Positions 9,093 through 17,189 are shown, counted from the first letter of the stretch. The stretch is 64,000 nucleotides of DNA from Gloeobacter kilaueensis JS1 (GCF_000484535.1 NC_022600.1:1488001-1552000); one strand, 5' to 3'. Translations and numbers: made by a program. Notes: a model not told the origin generated them from the letters alone.

Positions 9093-9297
9093 GCTTACTC
9101 AATTTAAATGATTTCAGCTCCAGCGTCAATAAAGAACAGACGGAGCCAGCCTCAGTCGAAGTGATTTTCTTGCGAAATAGCAAATGAAATATTTCATCCA
9201 AAACCTGGGTTCTAACTTCAGCTATACGTTTTTGAATCTGCTAGGAGTTCCTGGATTTTTGAAATTGTTCAGGAGGAGTCTCTCCATAAAAGTAGGC

Positions 9298-9534
9298 TCA
9301 AATATTAGTGTATAGAAGAAGACCCTCAAACTTGTAGTCTGGTGGTAGTTCAAAAGCGTGTTTTGCTGCTGCATCTAAAAATCGCTGTCTTCTAACTTGG
9401 GAAGACAGTTCTCCGTTTGGTTCATCGGCTTCAAAGATCATTACTCTCAGCTTCTTTTCCTCCAGGCCAGGATGAAGCGCCTCACCGAGGATGAGCTTAC
9501 CGTTGCTGTAAGTAGCTTCTAGAATTCTGGTCAT
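9298..9534 (-). CDS. Small antitoxin-like protein (DUF104-like), orphan
   Basis: A 78-residue protein starting MTRILEATYSNGKLILGEAL. This resembles the N-terminal beta-hairpin of AF2212/DUF104-type antitoxins, and the C terminus (ELPPDYKFE) resembles the tail of cyanobacterial antitoxins whose usual ending is DxYxR. No PIN or other toxin gene follows within 240 bp. The gene is less GC-rich than its surroundings. It is either a solitary antitoxin or a remnant of a toxin-antitoxin pair. Family assignment is tentative. Confidence 0.5.
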   Translation of the reverse strand: MTRILEATYSNGKLILGEALHPGLEEKKLRVMIFEADEPNGELSSQVRRQRFLDAAAKHAFELPPDYKFEGLLLYTNI

Positions 9535-10094
9535 GGCTAACCCTTCTCTATGAGAGTGATTCTAGTATAGGTCGCGCCAGCTTAAGCAGGATGAGTAAGT
9601 CCTGGCATTTGCTAGAGAGTACTTCTCCATCTCTTTAGGGCCATTCTCGTAATCTATGCTCAACCCTCTAATACCTTTTCGTTTTTGTTTTGAGCGTATG
9701 CAAGTGCAAAAACAGCCCCTGAGGCGCTCTGAGCGTACTGAATTCGCTCATTCACATAACGAAACGGTATAAAAGGCGTCTTGGGCTACCGTTCATGCAG
9801 TAGCTAACCAACCAGTAGAGGACTCACGTTCTTGATTCAACTCTCAATTACGTGCATTGCTTGTGCAAACTTCTCAATGGCGAGAGGTGACCTCCGGGAG
9901 CACATTTATTAATTCCTTAGTTCAAACTTCTGCGCTATACCTATGGTGTACGAACGGATTCCTGATAATGATTGGTGCAAAGAGCGTTGTCGCCGTCAAT
10001 TTAGAGGAGGCACCTCGCGCGACTGACTACTCGCTTAAACCTTAATCTCAAGTGCTGCAACTTCCGCAGTGACTACGCGAAGTTGGTTCCAGCC
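9535..10094. other. Gene-poor lower-GC stretch
   Basis: About 560 bp without a convincing coding region. The 62-codon frame at 9857-10045 has no recognisable family, no good ribosome-binding site and no compositional support. The stretch could carry regulatory DNA or decayed sequence of the accessory segment. I see no tRNA, terminator or repeat in it. Confidence 0.5.
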
Positions 10095-11834
10095 TCACGA
10101 TGGATCACCTGCTGACGGGCTTGGCAAGAACAGCCCCTCGATTAATTGAAGATCGATGACGACCTTTTCACATACATGTTTGAAGTGATTCGCGAACGTC
10201 TCATGCTCCATCAGAGCTTCTTGTGCCAATTCCTGTGCCTCGTTCCCACTAGCATGACCCTTGGCCTTTGAACGCAGATTTTGCACAGTTCGCAGTCCAA
10301 CTAATTTCTTCACATCACCGGACGTATTGTTTTCATTCAGCAATTTTTCGAGCAAGACTATAGTCCGATCTCTCTCCCTATCGTATGGAATCTTGGCCAT
10401 GTCCAGCTTCTGCCGGATCGGTGGTGTCTCGAAGCCTTCGATAACGAGCTTTGCCAGGTCCATAAAGGCTTCTGCCCATTCGTCACGGCTGGCAGTCAAA
10501 GGGGTATTTACGCGATCAGGCAGTTTTTCATCGCGAAGCTTCCACCACGCTACTTTCTCGTGATTCCAGCGCCTCGCGATCGAGAGAACTTCCCCAAGTG
10601 GAGTATGAAAATTCGTGAACTTGCCCTCAAAATCTGTAGTGATCGCACGTACTGAAATACCCGTCTTCGGGTCTTCGTTGTGGGCTTGCCAATGCAGCTG
10701 CTCGGAATATGGCAGGTGACGAAGATAGACGATATATGCATGAACCTGTCCGGCTTCATTTACATCGATACCCTTTAGGTGCCAAGCGGCCCGACAGGAG
10801 ACCTCACGCTCGCTCACTGTGTACTTATCACGATCCGTTTTGTACTTTGACAGAACCTCGGGTCTGAAGAATGCTGGTGATAACTCATAGGGCAGTGAGT
10901 TGTCCTTCGCGACGAAGTAGTTAGTTGTCGCACTAGGGTCCGTGGAAATCTTCGTGACGCACTTGTTCCGCCAGTCGTAGGCGATGAATTCTACGTACTG
11001 TTTGTTTTTCTGGCTCATCCAGCCGTTCATGATGTCGGATTGAACTGCCTGCGTCGGGCGGCGCGGCCCGATAATCTGCACACCGCGCGTATAAGCTCCA
11101 GTGCCACTGTTAATCTTCCTGCGGTAAAAGAAATCTTCCGCTTCTGGAAAGTCTTGTGCAGGTTCACTCGACCAATCAGCAAATCCCGACCCCTTGTAAA
11201 GCGTGAAATCGAACATCCGGACTAACGAAGAATTGGAAGCTACTAGATATTCCTCCAATGGTTCCCATTTGAATGTGACAAGGGCCGCGCTGCTTCCTCT
11301 GTCACCCCGATTCGTGACGGATACAACGGGTTCGATATCGCCATTTCCATTGAACCGGCAGAATGCCCGTTTCTCAGGACGCCAGTGGATCTCGGCGAGA
11401 TGGGCATACTCTTGATTTAGCTCTAGATAGTCCCTGCCCGGCTCACTCCAGCCTTCAAACGTTCGCGCAAACACTAATTGAACGGCCCCTTCGAGCGTAT
11501 TCGTTCCAGTACCCGTTAGGCCACGCTCTAGCCACACGCCTTTGCGTTCACCACCTGAGACATAGCTGGCAATCGAGCTGTAGGCGTTGAAACTCCAGCC
11601 CATTAAGTCTTCACGGTTAATAGGGAACAGGCGTTCATTTGAGACCACCGCAGAATGAATAAGGCTGTATTTGCCCAATGCATAAATCACGACCTCGTCA
11701 TCGACCGCATTCTCACGCAGAAAGGTGAGATGTGCGTCTGCCTTAATCCACTCCGCAAATCTCCCGGAGTCTGATGGAGCCTCGTCAAGGTTAGTGATCT
11801 TCTCGATAATCTTTTTGTGTGTATAGTTGTTCAA
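10095..11834 (-). CDS. Large accessory protein of unknown function (579 aa)
   Basis: A soluble-looking 579-residue protein with no signal peptide, membrane segment or enzyme motif that I recognise. It is rich in Trp and Tyr. A stretch around residues 330-420 (ALSPAFFRPEVL-like, CRAAWHLKGIDVNEAGQV, YIVYLRHLPYSEQLHW) looks like a conserved core that I associate only with other large bacterial hypothetical proteins. The C-terminal ~100 residues are helical and charged (IRQKLDMAKIPYDRERDRT, LRSKAKGHASG). The gene has clearly lower GC and different codon use from its neighbours, stands alone, and lies beside tRNA-Ser and a recombinase-like scrap, which suggests lateral transfer. A defence or mobile-element cargo role is possible but unproven. 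Confidence 0.8.
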   Translation of the reverse strand: MNNYTHKKIIEKITNLDEAPSDSGRFAEWIKADAHLTFLRENAVDDEVVIYALGKYSLIHSAVVSNERLFPINREDLMGWSFNAYSSIASYVSGGERKGVWLERGLTGTGTNTLEGAVQLVFARTFEGWSEPGRDYLELNQEYAHLAEIHWRPEKRAFCRFNGNGDIEPVVSVTNRGDRGSSAALVTFKWEPLEEYLVASNSSLVRMFDFTLYKGSGFADWSSEPAQDFPEAEDFFYRRKINSGTGAYTRGVQIIGPRRPTQAVQSDIMNGWMSQKNKQYVEFIAYDWRNKCVTKISTDPSATTNYFVAKDNSLPYELSPAFFRPEVLSKYKTDRDKYTVSEREVSCRAAWHLKGIDVNEAGQVHAYIVYLRHLPYSEQLHWQAHNEDPKTGISVRAITTDFEGKFTNFHTPLGEVLSIARRWNHEKVAWWKLRDEKLPDRVNTPLTASRDEWAEAFMDLAKLVIEGFETPPIRQKLDMAKIPYDRERDRTIVLLEKLLNENNTSGDVKKLVGLRTVQNLRSKAKGHASGNEAQELAQEALMEHETFANHFKHVCEKVVIDLQLIEGLFLPSPSAGDPS

Positions 11835-11917
11835 CTACTCTCCCTCACATAAGCTGGCTAACCCTATCAGTCTAGTCGCTACTGACTGAGTAACAAGCTA
11901 CACACGCGTAAGCACAG

Positions 11918-11995
11918 GCTGTTAGCTACGATAACAAAATCCACCAGCTCGAAGAGGAGAAGATCGCGAAGCATGAGCAGTTAAAGTATTGCTGA
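11918..11995 (+). pseudogene. Possible remnant of a serine recombinase C terminus
   Basis: This short frame reads ...YDNKIHQLEEEKIAKHEQ... and ends at TGA 11993-11995. It resembles the coiled coil after the zinc ribbon of large serine recombinases (typically Y...I..LE.EK..L.EK). There is no start codon or catalytic domain nearby, so it would be a 3' scrap of a lost integrase. The match is short and could be chance. Confidence 0.35.
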
Positions 11996-12188
11996 CGGCC
12001 TATGCAAGTTCTCACTCTTCACTTGGAAAAGCCCTGAGCGTGCCCGCAAGCTCTTGTAAAATTTGGGAAGGAAGCATCCAGAATGTTGCCGTGTGGTCCT
12101 CCGCCTTATCTTTACGGGCAGGTTGTACTACCCCCGGTCTGGCTCCCTTTTGAACTTTATGATCGAGCGTCTGAGCAGAGTAACGCTG

Positions 12189-12278
12189 TGGCGGAGAGAG
12201 AGGGATTCGAACCCTCGATAGAGTTGCCCCTATACAGCATTTCCAGTGCTGCGCCTTCGACCACTCGGCCATCTCTCC
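12189..12278 (-). tRNA. tRNA-Ser (anticodon GGA)
   Basis: Read on the minus strand, the gene starts GGAGAGAUGGCCGAGU. It has an anticodon stem CAGCA/UGCUG with loop CUGGAAA (anticodon GGA), a long variable arm (UAUAGGGG..CUCUAUC) as expected for class II tRNA-Ser, and the T-loop GGGUUCGAAUCCC. The acceptor stem GGAGAGA/UCUCUCC closes it, with discriminator G and an encoded CCA (12189-12191). The 3' end points toward the accessory segment at 9.3-12.0 kb, the usual geometry for integration at a tRNA. Confidence 0.96.
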
Positions 12279-12304
12279 TTAAGCCGAAGGCCATTATAGG
12301 CTTT

Positions 12305-12859
12305 CTAGCGAAGCGTCACCACGATCGAACGCTGCAGCGCGCTGCTAGTTTGTTGCAGCCAGCTTTGCTGGGCACCGCGCAGTTGCCTGCCATAAAAATA
12401 CGGACGGCTGGGGCCGGCAGCAAGGCCCACCAGCGCGTTCGTCGTCGTGCCTGTCACTTCGATGCGGTTGGTGCCGGGCCGCAACTGGCTATCGAGGGGC
12501 AGAATCAACCGGGACGTGCTCAAATTTGCAAGCAACCGGCCATTGAGAAAGATCTGGCCCCGCAACGAGCGCCCGGACGGTGCCTGAAGAACCAGGTAAT
12601 AGTTGGAGGCGGACAGATCGCCTCGATCGATGTCGATTGTGCTCAGATCGGTGCCGCTGTTGTCCTGATACTGGTAGCTGCGCTGGGTCGCGGTGCTCGT
12701 AGAACGCGAGTCGCCACCCACAGTGACGCTGCTGGTATTCGTCTGCACCTGCACATCCCCGTCTGGACTCACCTGGACTGCCACCTGGGCACCGGCCACG
12801 GAGGCGCTCACCAGCCAGCTGGTGGTGAGCGCAGTGCCTATCCATCGGTTGAAGCGCAT
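12305..12859 (-). CDS. Secreted protein of unknown function
   Basis: A 184-residue protein with a Sec signal peptide (basic start MRFNRW, hydrophobic core, AGA-QV cleavage near residue 24). The mature part begins with Val/Gln/Ser/Thr-rich beta-prone sequence. It continues with a domain containing GQIFLNGRLLANL and LRPGTNRIEVTGTT, which resembles a small beta-sandwich of the kind used in adhesion or carbohydrate binding. It is the last gene of a run of four secreted proteins on this strand (14088 down to 12305) and ends just before tRNA-Ser. It lacks a clear copy of the 13-residue Q motif of its neighbours. Confidence 0.75.
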   Translation of the reverse strand: MRFNRWIGTALTTSWLVSASVAGAQVAVQVSPDGDVQVQTNTSSVTVGGDSRSTSTATQRSYQYQDNSGTDLSTIDIDRGDLSASNYYLVLQAPSGRSLRGQIFLNGRLLANLSTSRLILPLDSQLRPGTNRIEVTGTTTNALVGLAAGPSRPYFYGRQLRGAQQSWLQQTSSALQRSIVVTLR

Positions 12860-12877
12860 AACTTCACCTCAAAAAAA

Positions 12878-13291
12878 CTACCACCGTCCCTGGGGCCAGC
12901 CACGGTTGTCGCGGCGGTCCTCGCGCCGGTCCTGACGCACATCGCGCCGATCTTGACGCGCATCGCGCCAGTCTTGAATCCGGTCGCGCCGCTCACCGGG
13001 GTTGAAGTTCGGATTGTTGCCAATCGGACGATTGACGTAGGTGGTGCGCACCGAACCATGAAAGTCGTCCGGCACGTAGACATTCACCGCCTGGGACTGC
13101 TGGTTGGACTGGTTGAGGACGCCGGTCTGGCTGGTATTGCCGTAGCCGCCGCCGGCGTACTGGCCCTGGGAACCGTTGTTGATCGCGGTCTGATTTTGAA
13201 AGACCGGAATGACGATCCGATCGGCGTAGGCGGCTGGGGCCAGACTGAGTGCGCCGCCGGTGAGAATGGCTGCAAAGAGGGCTCTGGACAT
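12878..13291 (-). CDS. Secreted Q/N-rich protein with basic Arg/Asp tail
   Basis: The start is ATG 13291 (MSRALFAAIL) with AGGAG about 8 nt upstream; the longer frame to 13348 runs through a hairpin and is unlikely. It has a signal peptide of about 23 residues (APAAYA-D). The mature N-terminal part is Gly/Asn/Gln-rich and holds one copy of a Q-spaced motif, QTGVLNQSNQQSQ, shared with the next two upstream genes. The C terminus is a string of RRD-type repeats (DWRDARQDRRDVRQDRRED). Charged tails like this often bind surface polymers. Function is unknown; co-localisation suggests a shared extracellular structure. Confidence 0.75.
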   Translation of the reverse strand: MSRALFAAILTGGALSLAPAAYADRIVIPVFQNQTAINNGSQGQYAGGGYGNTSQTGVLNQSNQQSQAVNVYVPDDFHGSVRTTYVNRPIGNNPNFNPGERRDRIQDWRDARQDRRDVRQDRREDRRDNRGWPQGRW

Positions 13292-13314
13292 GGCTGAACT
13301 CCTGAAAGTGGAGC

Positions 13315-13350
13315 GGGTGCCGGGCTGCCGGGTCTGGCAGCCCGGCACCC
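13315..13350 (-). promoter_or_regulatory. Perfect 15-bp-arm hairpin between two secreted-protein genes
   Basis: The arms gggtgccgggctgcc and ggcagcccggcaccc are exact reverse complements around a 6-base loop. It lies between the stop of the 13385-13729 gene and the RBS of the 12878-13291 gene. No T-tract follows on the minus strand, so an mRNA processing or stabilising element, or an attenuator, is as likely as a terminator. Confidence 0.7.
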
Positions 13351-13384
13351 ACTTTAGAGGGAAAACAGGACAGAACTCAGGTGA

Positions 13385-13729
13385 CTAATAGCGGGGGCGT
13401 CCAATGTCCGGCAGGCCAAGCTGGATCTGCTGGGCGTTCTGGACGCCGATGCCGGTCTGCACCGCCGGGCTAACCCGGATGTCGTCCCGGCCAGGGTAGC
13501 TGTAGCTGCGCTCAGGGCGGCTGGGCCGACCGATGTACTGAAATTGCGGCTGCTGCTGGACGATCGTGCCGGCCTGGTTGCGCACGCCGAAGCCCAACTG
13601 GATCTGCTGGGCGTTCTGGACGCCGATGCCGGTCTGCACCGCCGGGCTGACATCGATCGTGCCGGCCTGAGCGACAGATGCCAGCAGGCCCACCAGGGCC
13701 ATTGCGCTAAATACGGGCAGCGTTTTCAT
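13385..13729 (-). CDS. Secreted Q-rich repeat protein
   Basis: A 114-residue protein with a clear signal peptide (MKTLPVFSAMALVGLLASVAQA-G). The mature protein holds two identical copies of SPAVQTGIGVQNAQQIQLG, encoded by two exact 51-bp direct repeats 177 bp apart, separated by a Tyr/Arg/Pro-rich linker (QYIGRPSRPERSYSY). The Q-spaced pattern (Q-T-G-x3-Q-x3-Q-x-Q) resembles, without matching, curlin-type amyloid repeats. A GGAG site precedes the ATG. It is the second gene of a four-gene minus-strand run. No CsgG/CsgE homologue is present in the window, so 'curli-like' is a structural analogy only. Confidence 0.78.
   Translation of the reverse strand: MKTLPVFSAMALVGLLASVAQAGTIDVSPAVQTGIGVQNAQQIQLGFGVRNQAGTIVQQQPQFQYIGRPSRPERSYSYPGRDDIRVSPAVQTGIGVQNAQQIQLGLPDIGRPRY
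13421..13471. repeat. 51-bp exact direct repeat, copy 1
   Basis: It begins ctggatctgctgggcg and is identical over 51 bp to 13598-13648. It lies in frame inside the Q-rich gene at 13385-13729 and encodes the second copy of the repeated peptide. Identity at all codon positions suggests recent duplication or ongoing gene conversion. Confidence 0.95.
13598..13648. repeat. 51-bp exact direct repeat, copy 2
   Basis: Identical to 13421-13471 over 51 bp. It encodes the first copy of the repeated Q-rich peptide, just after the signal peptide. The period is 177 bp (59 codons). Confidence 0.95.
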
Positions 13730-13746
13730 GGCAGTGTGCTCCGCAA

Positions 13747-14088
13747 TTAGTAACGGAAGCCGCCGCTGAACTGGCGCTGGCGCAGGTTGCGCAGATCGAC
13801 CAGGCTCTGGTTGACCCGGCCATAGCCTTCCTGGGCCTGCTGGACCGACTGCACACCGGCAGCCGTCTGCTGGATGTTCTCACCGTAGAAGCTGGGGCGG
13901 GCGCGCTGGAACTGGCCCATGTTCTGGACACTGATGCCGCTCTGGTAGCCACGGCCCTGCAGGTACTGCGACTGCGCACCTTCCTGGATACCGACGGCGG
14001 TTTGGGTGACATCGGCCATCGCCGCAGCGGCGGTAAGCGTGCTCAAAGCGAGGGCCAGACCAAAAGCGCGATAAACTTTCGTACTCAT
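13747..14088 (-). CDS. Secreted Q-rich repeat protein
   Basis: The start is ATG 14088 (MSTKVYRAFGLAL) with AGGAGA about 9 nt upstream, in preference to 14121. After a signal peptide (ending AAAAMA-D) there are three diverged copies of a 13-residue Q-spaced motif: QTAVGIQEGAQSQ, QSGISVQNMGQFQ and QTAAGVQSVQQAQ. A short Arg/Gln-rich tail follows (NLRQRQFSGGFRY). The same spacing recurs in the next two genes downstream. It is the first gene of the run, so the promoter should lie at 14090-14250. Function is unknown; an extracellular fibre or surface-matrix protein is the best guess. Confidence 0.78.
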   Translation of the reverse strand: MSTKVYRAFGLALALSTLTAAAAMADVTQTAVGIQEGAQSQYLQGRGYQSGISVQNMGQFQRARPSFYGENIQQTAAGVQSVQQAQEGYGRVNQSLVDLRNLRQRQFSGGFRY

Positions 14089-14271
14089 CTGCCTATCTCC
14101 TGCGAGAGGGAAACTTGACACTTTCTACTTTGCGGATTGGCGCGCCTTTGCTGAACGGGTGCAGCCGTAACCCTGAGCGCGATCGGCGGTAACAAAGATT
14201 GCGCTTTGCCGTAGCCGGTTTTGCCCGCAACAGCGAAGCGGTTTATTTTCGGACAGGTAGGCTATTTTCTA

Positions 14272-14303
14272 TAAGAAAACCGGCGAGGGAAGCCCCCGCC
14301 GGC
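14272..14303 (-). terminator. Rho-independent terminator after the secreted phosphodiesterase
   Basis: On the minus strand a GC hairpin (CCGGCGGGGG / CCCTCGCCGG with one mismatch, short loop) is followed by TTTTCTTAT. It sits about 50 bp after the phosphodiesterase stop at 14351, so it ends that transcript before the Q-repeat run. Confidence 0.8.
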
Positions 14304-14350
14304 TGTGTCACCGCTTGTGGGTCTCGAATTTGAGACCGATTGCAAAACTC

Positions 14351-16453
14351 CTATTTCAAAATTCCTTGAAGGGCCCGGCCATCGACGGTGGCCGCCGGAG
14401 CAACCCCCAATAGCTTCAAGATCGTGGGTGCCACATCGATGTTGCGCGTCAGCGGCAGCTGGGCCTTGCGGATATTTGGGCCGGCGGCAAAGAAGATGGC
14501 GCTCATCTCCGGCAGCTTGGAGTCGTAGCCGTGGGCACCGTAGAAGTTGGGCTGGGAGAGGACCGGCGTGGTGGAGGCCACATCTCCCTTGCGCTGGACG
14601 ACCGGCGACTGGGTGCCGTCGAAGTTGTAGCCCAGGTTGAGGATGGCAAAGACATCGCCTGTGTCCTGGCCGATGATTTGATTGGTGGCAAAACCAACTG
14701 GAACGTTCGCAGGGGTGGGCCGGGGGATGACGGTGCGGAAGAGTTTGCCGTTCGGCAGTGAATAGTTAAAAGTCGGGTTCGGATCGCCTGCTGCGGAGAG
14801 CGCCTGGAAAATTTGTTTCTGCAGCGCCGGGTAGTCGCTCGGGCTCACCGTGCCGTCCGCCTCCCTGCCCTGCAATTTGATGTAGACGTTGACGTCGGGG
14901 CCGGTGGTCACCGCCCGCACCTTGGTCGTGTCGATGCCGACGGAAGTGAGCAGGTTGTTGATGTTCACCGCCGTATGAAAGGGGGCCATGCCGTGGTCGG
15001 AGACGACGAAAACGTTGCTCCTGGGAGTACCGTCGCTGTTCTGGCCGACCGCAGCGATGATCTGCTGAACGGCGCTGTTGGCGGCTGTATACGAATTCTG
15101 GCGGTAGGTAGCGTAGCGCGACACCTTGGCTGGATCCTGGCCGGTGCCGATCGTGTTGGGGTCTTTGAAGTTGGTCGCCTGGCGCGGGTCGGTGAGGGTG
15201 AACTGGTGGCCGGAGCCGTCCGGCTGCTCGATGTAGACCATCACCAGGTCGGCGTCCGGGTTCTGGGAGATGGCGCGCAGGGCGATATTGGTCTGGTACT
15301 GCACGAAGCTGCTCACCTGATCTTCGTACATGCCCTCCAGTTCGGTGTCCGGAAAGCTATCGAAGCCGGAGCTGATGCGCTCGGGAATGCGAAAGTCCGG
15401 CTGGTTGCCCCAGAAGCCGACGTTGTTGTTGATGTCATCGACGCTGGCAAGGACCGGCGTGTTACGGGGAATGTAGTTGACCGAGTAGCGCGCTATGCGC
15501 ACCGTCGAGAGATCCGGAGCAAGAAAGCTTGCGTAGTAGGCAGATCCAGCTTTGTTGCTGTTGCCCTCGAAGTAAAAGCGCCGGGAGTGGCCGTCGGCGC
15601 GCACGTAGGCGGGGCCGGTGGAAGGCAGGGTGAAAGGCCCCGGCTGCACGCCCAGGTTCGCGTCGTAGAACACCAGCGTGTCGTAGTTGGTCACTCCGTC
15701 GTTGGTACTGTCGATCGCTGCCAGGTTGATCGTGTAGTTGGTGCCGCTGACATTAATCGTCTCAAGGGCCGTCGCCTTGGCCTTGACGGGGCTGTAGGAG
15801 GGATAACCGGCGGCCACCAGCTGGCTTGTGAGGGTGTCGCCGGCATTGGTGAAATCGACGGCCCCCAGAGCAAAGCCCTGGGCACCGACGCCGCCGAAGG
15901 TGCCGAAGGGCACCGTGTAATCGACCGTCCGCAGCGAACTGGGCTGCAGGAGGTTGCCGCTGGTCGGATCTTTGACATCGACGCCGTCGCCCCCCGGCCA
16001 GGTGGCGGTCACGACTTTTTTACCGGCGGCGCGCAGCGTCACCCAGATCGGGGTGGCAGTGGGTTCGGGACTCACCGCCGGACCAGAAATCGCGTAGCCG
16101 CCGATCGGCGCGCCGAAGCCGCTGATGTTGGCGCTGAAGTTGCTTGCCACCAGATGAAAGGTGTTGGCGTTGATGTCGTTGTGGGCCGCCCGCGAGCCGG
16201 TGGCAATCGCGATGTGTCCGGGAGCGGTGATCGACGGGGTGATCGTCAGATTCTGGATGGAACTGGTCCCCAACCGCTGCAAAAGCCCCAGACCGCTGCT
16301 GGTGTCAAAGACACCGGATTGGATGTAGCCGGCAAAAGTAGTCGGATTGGCGCTATCAAGCGAGATAAGTACAACTTTGGGCTGGGCCCAAACAGAAGGG
16401 ATGGCTACCAGCGACGCAAGGGCCGCAACGGCCACAGACGGCAGATGTTTCAT
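14351..16453 (-). CDS. Secreted type I phosphodiesterase / alkaline-phosphatase-superfamily hydrolase
   Basis: A 700-residue protein with a signal peptide (VAVAALASLVAIPSVWA-Q). The fold is of the nucleotide pyrophosphatase/phosphodiesterase class: metal-site strand VVLISLDSA near residue 30, nucleophile region ITAPGHIAIATGS (about 73-85), a later QPDGSGHQFT metal site and VVSDHGMAPFH near residue 480. Such enzymes release phosphate or nucleotides from phosphodiesters outside the cytoplasm, often under phosphate limitation. The protein is longer than bacterial Npp enzymes of about 450 residues because of inserts between residues 170 and 330. It is monocistronic with its own terminator. The exact substrate is unknown. 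Confidence 0.88.
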   Translation of the reverse strand: MKHLPSVAVAALASLVAIPSVWAQPKVVLISLDSANPTTFAGYIQSGVFDTSSGLGLLQRLGTSSIQNLTITPSITAPGHIAIATGSRAAHNDINANTFHLVASNFSANISGFGAPIGGYAISGPAVSPEPTATPIWVTLRAAGKKVVTATWPGGDGVDVKDPTSGNLLQPSSLRTVDYTVPFGTFGGVGAQGFALGAVDFTNAGDTLTSQLVAAGYPSYSPVKAKATALETINVSGTNYTINLAAIDSTNDGVTNYDTLVFYDANLGVQPGPFTLPSTGPAYVRADGHSRRFYFEGNSNKAGSAYYASFLAPDLSTVRIARYSVNYIPRNTPVLASVDDINNNVGFWGNQPDFRIPERISSGFDSFPDTELEGMYEDQVSSFVQYQTNIALRAISQNPDADLVMVYIEQPDGSGHQFTLTDPRQATNFKDPNTIGTGQDPAKVSRYATYRQNSYTAANSAVQQIIAAVGQNSDGTPRSNVFVVSDHGMAPFHTAVNINNLLTSVGIDTTKVRAVTTGPDVNVYIKLQGREADGTVSPSDYPALQKQIFQALSAAGDPNPTFNYSLPNGKLFRTVIPRPTPANVPVGFATNQIIGQDTGDVFAILNLGYNFDGTQSPVVQRKGDVASTTPVLSQPNFYGAHGYDSKLPEMSAIFFAAGPNIRKAQLPLTRNIDVAPTILKLLGVAPAATVDGRALQGILK

Positions 16454-16523
16454 CGGTACACTCCGAGACAGGCTGACCGGGAGTTATTGTTGCAGCCGAG
16501 CTTTAAGAGAAGGTAATCCCCGA

Positions 16524-17189
16524 TCAATTTGTTGGTCGGCTGGTCGAGACGAGGCCCTGCTCAATGGCGTAGCGCACCAGCTCGGTGCGGCTGCTGGTGC
16601 CGGTTTTAACGAGCAGGCGGCTTACGTACTTCTCGACGTTGCGGGTGCTGCGCTCCAGGCGGGCGGCAATCTCTTTGTTCATCAGACCCTCGCAAACCAG
16701 TTGCAGAATCTGCTGCTCGCGGGGCGTCAAGTCCAGTTCGACGCTGCTCTGGCGGGGAAGCGGGGCGGGCCGCTGCTGCAGTTCGGCCAACAGCCCGACG
16801 ATCTCAGACTGTATCTGGCGCGAGCGCTCCAGCAGATTGTGGATGATCGCCACCAGCTCCTCGGGATCGCCCGGTTTGGCCATGTAGGCGTCGCAGCCGT
16901 GGCGGTAGCCCTGGATCCGGTCAGCAGTCTGGCCTTTGGCCGTTAAAAAGATCACCGGTGTCTGGCGAAAGCGGGGCAGGGCGCGCAATTTTTGCAAGAA
17001 GCGGTAGCCATCGACCTGGGGCATCATGATGTCGGTGATCACCAGATCCGGCTGGTGCTTTTTGAGCAATTCCTCCCCTTCGATCGCGTTGCGGGCGACA
17101 GTGACGCTAAAGCCGGCGTCTTCGAGGTACGCCTGGAGGGCAAGGCGGATGCCCGGATCGTCATCGACCAGCAGCAGATGGGCAGACAT
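16524..17189 (-). CDS. NarL/LuxR-type response regulator
   Basis: A 221-residue two-domain regulator. The receiver domain (1-120) has the acidic pair DDDPG and phospho-acceptor Asp in LVITDIMMPQVDGY. The C terminus has a LuxR HTH (LTPREQQILQLVCEGLMNKEIAARLERSTRNVEKYVSRLL). The kinase gene 17193-17831 lies 3 bp upstream and a second kinase precedes that, so the three form one operon and probably one signalling pathway. The signal is unknown. Confidence 0.93.
   Translation of the reverse strand: MSAHLLLVDDDPGIRLALQAYLEDAGFSVTVARNAIEGEELLKKHQPDLVITDIMMPQVDGYRFLQKLRALPRFRQTPVIFLTAKGQTADRIQGYRHGCDAYMAKPGDPEELVAIIHNLLERSRQIQSEIVGLLAELQQRPAPLPRQSSVELDLTPREQQILQLVCEGLMNKEIAARLERSTRNVEKYVSRLLVKTGTSSRTELVRYAIEQGLVSTSRPTN

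Noticed and set aside
12083-13297. 404-codon open frame on the plus strand
   Set aside because: It runs through tRNA-Ser and antisense to two signal-peptide-bearing genes; no family resemblance.
12305-14088. True curli (csg) operon
   Set aside because: The Q-spaced motif differs from the curlin consensus and no CsgG, CsgE or CsgF homologue is seen; only the analogy is kept.
14813-16516. 567-codon open frame on the plus strand
   Set aside because: Lies antisense to the clear secreted phosphodiesterase and reads as low-complexity Val/Gly/Arg sequence.
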